Source: SFEL01 sp963640685 (GTDB lineage Bacteria > Bacillota > Clostridia > Christensenellales > CAG-138). Taken from it: a DNA stretch of 64,000 nucleotides. Positions within the stretch are counted from its first letter, which is position 1, and every line of letters begins with the position of its first letter. The stretch spans positions 1-64,000 of the forward strand of contig CAVIAA010000002.1 of NCBI GenBank assembly GCA_963640685.1, written 5' to 3'. The notes beneath the pieces were generated by a model that did no database searches, was not told the origin of the DNA, and saw nothing but the letters and a program-made list of their open reading frames with translations. This document shows, piece after piece, positions 58,669-64,000 of this stretch. The position numbers and the translations under genes are program-made.

Positions 58669-59652
58669 GTGGCGGCTGATATCTGGAATTATATTGCGGG
58701 ATATGTTATTATCAATATCGAAGGCGCATACCTTGAGCGGCTCGTCAACGATATGATAAAAAACGATATCGAGATATGGGACGTTTCCCGCGTGAGGGGC
58801 GGGCTGCAACTGAGCGTCGGCATAGGCGGCTTTTACAGGCTGAGAACAGTGCTGCGACGTTACCCCTGCCGCGTGCGCATTGCGGAAAAGCACGGGCTCA
58901 CAGTAGCCCTCTGCCATATGGGGCCGAGGTATGTGATGCCGTTTGGCTGGGCGGCGGCGCTTTTCGCGGTGTTGATAGCCTCGAGGTCGGTGTGGATAAT
59001 AGATGTCGAGGGCTGCGGATATGTGAAGGAGGCCGACATAAGAAGGACCCTCGAGGATATGGGGGTAACGCCGGGGACAGGCCGCGGGAAGCTGGATACG
59101 GCGGCCATAGCGGAGGGCGTAAAGGCCTCGGACGGGCGCATAGCCTGGGCGGGCGCGCAGCTTACCGGCGTCGTTCTGCAAATATCCGTTAAAGAGGCGA
59201 GGGAGAATGTAAGGGTATACGCAGAGGGCGAGCCTTGCAGCATATACGCCTCGGAAAGCGGCGTAATAACCTCAATCACCGCCCTTTCGGGCAAGCCCTG
59301 CTTTAACGTTGGCGATGCCGTAAAAAAAGGCGAGCTGCTTATAAACGGCAGCCTTGGCGGCGGGCTCAGCACAGAGGCGAGGGGCAGCGTAACGGCGGAG
59401 GTAATGCACAGGTTTTTCTTTCATGCAGATCGGCCGAAGGGAGAAAATAGCACGATTGCCGCGGGCGAGGAGCTGAAGGCCGCGGCGCTTGCCGGGGCAG
59501 AAAGGCTTGCCGCAGCGGGAATACCGAAGGATGCCGCAATAATATCAAAAAAGGCCGCCTATGAAAGCGACGATGCAGGGATGACCTGCGTGCTTTACAT
59601 AGTTGCGGAGCAAAATATATGTATCATCGGAGATGTAGCTGTTGATGAGTGA
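58669..59652 (+). CDS. yqfD: Sporulation protein YqfD
   Basis: A 327 aa membrane protein needed for efficient sporulation. The N-terminus W-N-Y-I-A-G-Y-V-I-I-N-I-E-G is the family hallmark; one transmembrane helix lies at about 87-105 and the C-terminal half has a beta-rich domain with a lipoyl/RND-like turn (G-D-A-V-K-K-G-E-L-L-I-N-G). The GTG at 58669 is chosen because GGAGG lies 7 bases upstream and the protein then begins like other YqfD proteins; an earlier GTG at 58630 has no ribosome site. Overlaps phoH by 8 bp. Confidence 0.9.
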   Translation: MAADIWNYIAGYVIINIEGAYLERLVNDMIKNDIEIWDVSRVRGGLQLSVGIGGFYRLRTVLRRYPCRVRIAEKHGLTVALCHMGPRYVMPFGWAAALFAVLIASRSVWIIDVEGCGYVKEADIRRTLEDMGVTPGTGRGKLDTAAIAEGVKASDGRIAWAGAQLTGVVLQISVKEARENVRVYAEGEPCSIYASESGVITSITALSGKPCFNVGDAVKKGELLINGSLGGGLSTEARGSVTAEVMHRFFFHADRPKGENSTIAAGEELKAAALAGAERLAAAGIPKDAAIISKKAAYESDDAGMTCVLYIVAEQNICIIGDVAVDE

Positions 59653-60640
59653 AAACGAACTGGAAATGACCCTGAACGAACACAAGCACAGCGTAGCTGT
59701 GGATAGCATGGATGAGATAATAGGCTTGTTCGGCGTTTTTGATGAAAACCTGAAGGTCATCGAGGAGGAGACGGGTGCGGCAATAAAGGCCGGCTCCGAA
59801 AGCATCGATATAAACGGGCCGGAGGAAGCGGCAGCGCTTGCACAAACCGTGCTGGACAAGCTGCTCACTATGCTCCGCAAAGGCGAAAAGATAGACAGGA
59901 GCCGTATACGCTACGCAATAGACCTCGCAAAGGAGGGCAATGCCGACCTTATACTCGAGCTTATAGACGACGTCGTGGCATTTACGAACAAGGGAAGAAA
60001 GATAAAATGCCGCACGCTGGGGCAAAAGAAATATATATCCGCACTCAAGCACAATACCGTGGTGTTTGGCGTCGGCCCTGCGGGAACAGGAAAGACCTAC
60101 CTGGCCGTTGCAATGGCGGTGCTGGCGTATAAAAACAAAGAGGTCGAGAAGATAATCCTTACCCGACCGGCGGTCGAGGCAGGCGAAAAGCTGGGCTTTC
60201 TTCCGGGCGACCTTCAGAACAAGGTGGATCCGTATCTCAGGCCGCTTTACGATGCGCTTTATGATTTTCTCGGCAGCGAAAACTTTCATGCGCTCAGCGA
60301 GCGCGGCGTAATAGAGGTCGCTCCGCTTGCGTATATGCGCGGGCGAACGCTCAACGACGCATATATAATACTGGATGAGGCGCAGAACTGCACCGTTGAG
60401 CAGATGAAGATGTTCCTAACGCGGTTTGGCGAGGGCTCACGGGTCGTCGTAACGGGGGATATAACCCAAATAGACCTGCCGCGGGACAAAAAGAGCGGGC
60501 TCGTTCACGCGCTGGATGTGTTGGAGGGAGTTGACGGTATTGCCCGGGTATTCCTGACATATAAGGACGTCGTTCGGCACGAAATGGTACAAAAGATAAT
60601 AACTGCCTACGACAGGTATGAACGCAAAAGCAGGGACTGA
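59645..60640 (+). CDS. phoH: PhoH family ATPase
   Basis: A 331 aa cytosolic P-loop ATPase/RNA helicase-like protein. Walker A G-P-A-G-T-G-K-T is at 144-151, L-T-R-P-A-V-E-A-G-E near 168, Walker B I-I-L-D-E-A-Q-N near 233-240 and V-V-T-G-D-I-T-Q near 262. An N-terminal KH-like region precedes the ATPase. In Firmicutes it is always near ybeY and era and is thought to act in RNA metabolism. The ATG at 59645 lies inside the yqfD end, giving coupling. Confidence 0.94.
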   Translation: MSENELEMTLNEHKHSVAVDSMDEIIGLFGVFDENLKVIEEETGAAIKAGSESIDINGPEEAAALAQTVLDKLLTMLRKGEKIDRSRIRYAIDLAKEGNADLILELIDDVVAFTNKGRKIKCRTLGQKKYISALKHNTVVFGVGPAGTGKTYLAVAMAVLAYKNKEVEKIILTRPAVEAGEKLGFLPGDLQNKVDPYLRPLYDALYDFLGSENFHALSERGVIEVAPLAYMRGRTLNDAYIILDEAQNCTVEQMKMFLTRFGEGSRVVVTGDITQIDLPRDKKSGLVHALDVLEGVDGIARVFLTYKDVVRHEMVQKIITAYDRYERKSRD

Positions 60641-60688
60641 TACATATATAAATACGGTAATAGCTGTATAGCAAGGAGGCGAATTTAT

Positions 60689-62104
60689 TTGGCGCAGCGG
60701 GACAATAGAAACTCCTTTAGGCCGAAGCCGGAGGCACTCTCGGCCTTGGTGCTCTTTGCGGCGCTGGCTCTTTCCTGCGTCGGCGCGGCGGTCGCGGCGG
60801 GTGGAACAGAGGGCGTGTCCGGGCTTTCCAGGGCCGGCAGCATGATATATATCACGGTAGCTTATGTACTCTTTGCCGTGTATATGTCGCTGTACGCGAG
60901 GGATACATTTCGCAGCGCAAAGCTCATGACTATCGTCGGGATACAGCTTGCGCTCATGCCTTGGATACAAATACTCGGTAATATGCTTGAGCCGCACGTT
61001 ACGCCGATGGTGATGGCGGCGCTGCTCATAGCCGAGCTTGTGGATCATAAGACAGCGCTGGGGGCAGCGGTGCTGCTTTGCATAGAGACGGCGGTGATCT
61101 CAGGCGGAGGGCTGTTTGACCAAACGGCCGCAGTAATGACCGCGGCAAACATAGCCGCCTGCTCCGCGTCGATATTTGCGCTCAGGCGAATAAACACACG
61201 CGGCGGCCTGATAGCGGCTTCTGCGATAGGCGGGGCGGCAGGTGCTGCGGCTGCTGCTGCGGCGTATATAGCGCTGGGCGCAACGCTGCGCGAAATACTC
61301 ACCTACTCAGGCTGCGTGCTGTTTTCGGCGCTGTTCTCGGGTCTTTTTGTTACCGGATCGCTTACCATATGGGAGGAGCTCTTTGATATCGCGACCCCTG
61401 CAAGGCTGAACGAGCTGTTGAATACCGGCAACCCGCTGCTGAAGCAGCTCATGTACGATGCACCGGGGACTTATCAGCACTGCATGAACGTTGCGGCTTT
61501 GGCCGAGGGCGCGGCGGAGAAGATCGGTGCCAATGCGCTGCTTGCAAAGGTCGGTGCTGCCTATCACGATGTAGGCAAGCTGAGGCGGCCGCAGTACTTT
61601 AAAGAAAACCAGCAGGGCGACAACATACACGACACGCTGTCCCCGCAGGAGAGCGCCTCGATAATAATCGCACACCAGAAGGACGGCGCGTCCATATTGA
61701 GCAAAAACAAGCTGCCCGGTGCCGTGGTTCGAATAGCGGCGGAGCATCACGGCAACTCCATGATGGTATATTTTTACCGCAAGGCGGCGGAGACCGACCC
61801 GGAGATCAACCCGAAGAGCTTCCGCTACCCCGGCAGCAAGCCGAGCACGAGGGAGGGCGCGATAGTCATGCTGGCGGACTGCTGCGAGGCGGCGGTCAGG
61901 AGCCTTGGTGACTGCACCAGGGAGGCGCGGGAGGCCATGGTGCATAAGATAATATGGGGCAAGCTGACTGACGGCGAAAATCAGCTTTCGGAGGTGCCGC
62001 TGACGCTCATGGATATAAGCAGCATCGAAAAGAGCTTTCTGCGTACCTTTGGCGGGCTGATGCATGACAGAATAGAATATCCGGAGGAGAGCAAGAAGGA
62101 ATAA
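60689..62104 (+). CDS. pgpH: HD-domain cyclic-di-AMP phosphodiesterase PgpH, short form
   Basis: A 471 aa membrane HD protein of the YqfF/PgpH family, which degrades c-di-AMP to pApA. About 20 polar residues are followed by seven or eight hydrophobic helices (25-250) and the HD domain (about 255-460) with Y-Q-H-C-M-N-V near 265, H-D-V-G-K-L-R-R near 293-300 and A-E-H-H-G near 352. Usual PgpH is about 700 aa, with a large extracellular 7TMR-HDED sensor domain after the first helix; here that domain is absent and TM1 leads directly to the membrane bundle. TTG start with AAGGAGG 8 bases upstream. One base overlaps ybeY. Confidence 0.88.
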   Translation: MAQRDNRNSFRPKPEALSALVLFAALALSCVGAAVAAGGTEGVSGLSRAGSMIYITVAYVLFAVYMSLYARDTFRSAKLMTIVGIQLALMPWIQILGNMLEPHVTPMVMAALLIAELVDHKTALGAAVLLCIETAVISGGGLFDQTAAVMTAANIAACSASIFALRRINTRGGLIAASAIGGAAGAAAAAAAYIALGATLREILTYSGCVLFSALFSGLFVTGSLTIWEELFDIATPARLNELLNTGNPLLKQLMYDAPGTYQHCMNVAALAEGAAEKIGANALLAKVGAAYHDVGKLRRPQYFKENQQGDNIHDTLSPQESASIIIAHQKDGASILSKNKLPGAVVRIAAEHHGNSMMVYFYRKAAETDPEINPKSFRYPGSKPSTREGAIVMLADCCEAAVRSLGDCTREAREAMVHKIIWGKLTDGENQLSEVPLTLMDISSIEKSFLRTFGGLMHDRIEYPEESKKE

Positions 62105-62541
62105 TGACGGATATAGAGATGGAAACTGCCGTGCCGGAGGGAACGGCGGAAACGATAGCGGCCGCGATAGAGGGTGCGCTTAAAAACCGCGGCAGGGCAG
62201 GAAGTGTTGCCGTAAGGGTCGTGGACGACGAGACTATACATGAGATAAATCGTGAATACAGGGGGGTCGACAGGCCGACTGACGTCATCAGCTTCCCTGC
62301 GGAGGAGGGGGAGGAGATACTCGCCCCGCCGGATGGCTTTATTGGGGACATAGTGATATCCTATCCGCGGGCTGAGGAACAGTCCGCGGAATATGGGCAC
62401 TCGGTGCGGAGGGAACTCAGCTTCCTCGCAGTGCATGGCACGCTGCACCTGTTGGGCTACGACCACATGAAAGAGGAAGAGGCCGGCGAAATGTTTGCAC
62501 TTCAGGATGAAATACTTGACGAGATGGGGATAAAAAGATGA
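62104..62541 (+). CDS. ybeY: Endoribonuclease YbeY
   Basis: A 145 aa zinc metalloenzyme for 16S rRNA 3' processing and ribosome quality control. The metal motif H-G-T-L-H-L-L-G-Y-D-H is at about 117-127 and the R-G-V-D-R-P-T-D-V-I-S-F-P block near 55-67 is conserved. Its ATG overlaps the pgpH stop (TAATG) and its last four bases overlap cdd. A diacylglycerol kinase gene usually lies between ybeY and cdd but is missing here. Confidence 0.95.
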   Translation: MTDIEMETAVPEGTAETIAAAIEGALKNRGRAGSVAVRVVDDETIHEINREYRGVDRPTDVISFPAEEGEEILAPPDGFIGDIVISYPRAEEQSAEYGHSVRRELSFLAVHGTLHLLGYDHMKEEEAGEMFALQDEILDEMGIKR

Positions 62542-62951
62542 TAGAGATACACGACTACGAAGTGAAGAATATGATACGCATGGCGGATGAGGCGCGGGCA
62601 AGGGCCTATGTACCCTATTCCGGGTTTCATGTTGGTGCCTGCCTTAAGGCGATAAATGGGGCATATTACCTCGGCTGCAATATTGAAAATGCCGCATATT
62701 CGCCAACAAACTGCGCCGAACGCACTGCGATGTTCAAGGCGGTATATGAAGGTGAAAGGAGCTTCGAGGCGCTGGCCATAATTTGGGACGGAGACGATTA
62801 TGCCGTGCCATGCGGGGTATGTCGTCAGGTGCTTTCGGAGTTTTGCAGCCCAGATATGCCGGTCATATGCGCTAATAAGAGGGGCGAATATAAGCTGTTT
62901 GAGCTTAGGGCGCTGCTGCCGCAGGCGTTTACCGGGGAGAACATGAGATGA
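62538..62951 (+). CDS. cdd: Cytidine deaminase
   Basis: A 137 aa homotetrameric zinc enzyme converting cytidine/deoxycytidine to uridine. Catalytic C-A-E (N-C-A-E-R-T-A near 58-64) and the zinc pair P-C-G-V-C-R-Q near 93-99 are intact; N-I-E-N-A-A-Y-S-P-T-N binds the ribose. Overlaps ybeY and era by 4 bp each (ATGA), so the three are translationally coupled. Confidence 0.96.
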   Translation: MIEIHDYEVKNMIRMADEARARAYVPYSGFHVGACLKAINGAYYLGCNIENAAYSPTNCAERTAMFKAVYEGERSFEALAIIWDGDDYAVPCGVCRQVLSEFCSPDMPVICANKRGEYKLFELRALLPQAFTGENMR

Positions 62952-63844
62952 CGGGTGGGCAGAGGTATCTTTCCGGCTTTATAACCATAATCGGCAGCCC
63001 AAACGTCGGCAAAAGCACGCTTATGAACCGGTTCGTGGGGCAGAAGGTATCCATAGTGTCCCAGCGGGCGCAGACGACGCGGAACAGGATAATGGGCGTC
63101 GTGAGCCGAAAGGGGTATCAAATGGTGTTTTTGGATACTCCCGGTGTAACGCTGCCCAAAAACAAGCTGGGCGAGTATATGGTAAAGGTAGCCTACGATT
63201 CGCTCAACGAGGTCGAGGCGATACTTTTCATGACGGATGCGGTAAACGGCATTCGTGAGAAGGACGAGGCAATAATCGAAAAGCTCCGCAGCGCAAAGGC
63301 GCCGGTCATCGCTGCAATAAACAAGGCGGACGCGGCGACGCTGGACGGCATTGAGACCGCCCGCGAGCGGCTGGAAAAAGAGAGCTTTATAAAGCAGATA
63401 ATAAAGATATCTGCGGCGGATGGGCGCGGGATGGACAAGCTGGAGGAGCTGCTTAAGGCCTGCCTTACAGAGGGACCGCAGTATTTCCCCGAGGACATGG
63501 TAACGGATCAGCCGGAGCGTGTCATATGCGGCGAGATAATACGCGAAAAGGCGCTGAACTTGCTAAAGGAGGAGGTGCCGCACGGCATTGGCGTCGGCGT
63601 GGACAAGATGGCGCTGCGCGACGATGGCATATATGACGTATGGGCTACCATATACTGCGAGCGCGAGGGGCACAAGGGCATAATAATAGGCCGTCAGGGC
63701 AGTATGCTTAAAAAAATAGGCAGCGAAGCAAGACAAGATATGGAGTGGCTGCTGGGAACAAGGGTCAACCTTCAGCTCTGGGTAAAGGTAAAGGACGACT
63801 GGCGAAACAGCGCCTCGGTAATGAAGGAGCTGGGCTACGAATAA
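62948..63844 (+). CDS. era: GTPase Era
   Basis: A 298 aa ribosome assembly GTPase that binds the 3' end of 16S rRNA. G1 G-S-P-N-V-G-K-S (16-23), T in the Q-T-T-R-N-R switch (near 44), D-T-P-G (near 65) and N-K-A-D (near 124) make the GTPase; residues about 205-298 form the KH domain with G-I-I-I-G-R-Q-G (near 243). AGGCGTTTACCGGGGAG precedes the ATG, which overlaps cdd. recO follows after 45 bp. Confidence 0.97.
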   Translation: MTGGQRYLSGFITIIGSPNVGKSTLMNRFVGQKVSIVSQRAQTTRNRIMGVVSRKGYQMVFLDTPGVTLPKNKLGEYMVKVAYDSLNEVEAILFMTDAVNGIREKDEAIIEKLRSAKAPVIAAINKADAATLDGIETARERLEKESFIKQIIKISAADGRGMDKLEELLKACLTEGPQYFPEDMVTDQPERVICGEIIREKALNLLKEEVPHGIGVGVDKMALRDDGIYDVWATIYCEREGHKGIIIGRQGSMLKKIGSEARQDMEWLLGTRVNLQLWVKVKDDWRNSASVMKELGYE

Positions 63845-63889
63845 AACGCCGCTGTGCGGCCGGCAAAACCACGAAAGGAGCGGGCGAAT

Positions 63890-64000
63890 GTGCCATCTGT
63901 AAAGCTGCTGGGCGTAGTCACCCGCTACGCAAACTACCGGGACAACGACAGAATGCTCAATATAATGACGGATAACGGCATAATAGGAGCGGTGGCGAGG
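63890..64000 (+). CDS. recO: DNA repair protein RecO, 5' part
   Basis: Only the first 37 codons are in the window; the gene runs off the right edge. GTG start with AAAGGAG 11 bases upstream. The visible N-terminus (V-K-L-L-G-V-V-T-R, N-Y-R-D-N-D-R-M-L-N-I-M-T) matches the RecO OB-fold start, and recO follows era in most Firmicutes. RecO loads RecA with RecR in recombination repair. Confidence 0.85.
   Translation, partial: MPSVKLLGVVTRYANYRDNDRMLNIMTDNGIIGAVAR

Noticed and set aside
1..64000. CRISPR arrays, tRNA/rRNA genes, insertion sequences, prophage
   Set aside because: I saw no spaced direct repeats, no transposase, integrase or phage gene, and no tRNA-like cloverleaf outside the T-box leader.

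Overview
The window reads as a chromosomal segment of an anaerobic, low-GC-phylum (Bacillota, class Clostridia) bacterium with mid-50s GC by eye, probably an uncultured gut or rumen lineage. The grounds are AGGAGG-type ribosome binding sites, frequent TTG/GTG starts, a T-box leader, a CGAAC-N4-GTTCG SOS box, the SCIFF peptide with its radical SAM maturase, lipoproteins with Lgt but no outer-membrane genes, and several endospore-associated genes (yqfC, yqfD, a BofC-like gene, SpoVB/MurJ type flippase, sporulation-type deacetylase). I see no rRNA, tRNA, IS element, prophage or CRISPR array. No gene-free stretch exceeds 300 bases; the first 99 bases hold nothing I can identify.

Layout. 0.1-5.5 kb: a C_GCAxxG_C_C redox protein under a MarR regulator, glycogen phosphorylase, a DUF937 protein with a histone-like tail and a Lys-rich membrane protein. 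5.6-9 kb: a frameshifted membrane-anchored EEP-family hydrolase, a ComEC-like secreted metallo-beta-lactamase protein, a lone acyl carrier protein and an SDR reductase. 9-13.5 kb: a D-aminoacylase-type amidohydrolase followed by ygeY and ygeW, two members of the set associated with anaerobic purine/urate breakdown. 13.6-16.2 kb: a TetR regulator and oleate hydratase with operator-like repeats between them. 16.3-19.9 kb: BofC-like gene and ruvCAB plus a coiled-coil protein. 19.8-24 kb: T-box-controlled proS, SOS-controlled Y-family polymerase, lgt. 24-29.4 kb: pncB, a lipoprotein, a zinc-ribbon membrane protein, then scfA-scfB and an Orn/Lys/Arg decarboxylase.

29.3-34 kb: BrnQ transporter, proline iminopeptidase-like hydrolase, galE and galK. 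34-43 kb (minus strand): a cell-surface protein, an AraC-type response regulator, a YesM-type sensor kinase and an extra sugar-binding lipoprotein, then mglBAC. Together with galE/galK across a shared terminator this makes a galactose sensing, import and Leloir-pathway island. 43-48.7 kb: SNF-family sodium symporter, FlK-like thioesterase, a stand-alone PrdA N-terminal domain, cysteine desulfidase CyuA, a deacetylase and RelQ. 48.7-52.1 kb: the conserved flippase-mazG-hup block. 52.3-58.2 kb: nucleoside kinase, VanW protein, ABM protein, asparaginase and a transglutaminase-like lipoprotein. 58.3-64 kb: the classic yqfC-yqfD-phoH-pgpH-ybeY-cdd-era-recO block, here with a PgpH that lacks its usual extracellular domain; recO runs off the right edge.

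Nothing here is clearly a wholly new system. The observations I would follow first are the stand-alone PrdA N-terminal domain, the seven-cysteine SCIFF peptide, the short PgpH, the three-component galactose sensor, the frameshift in the EEP gene, and a perfect inverted repeat lying over the ruvC promoter.
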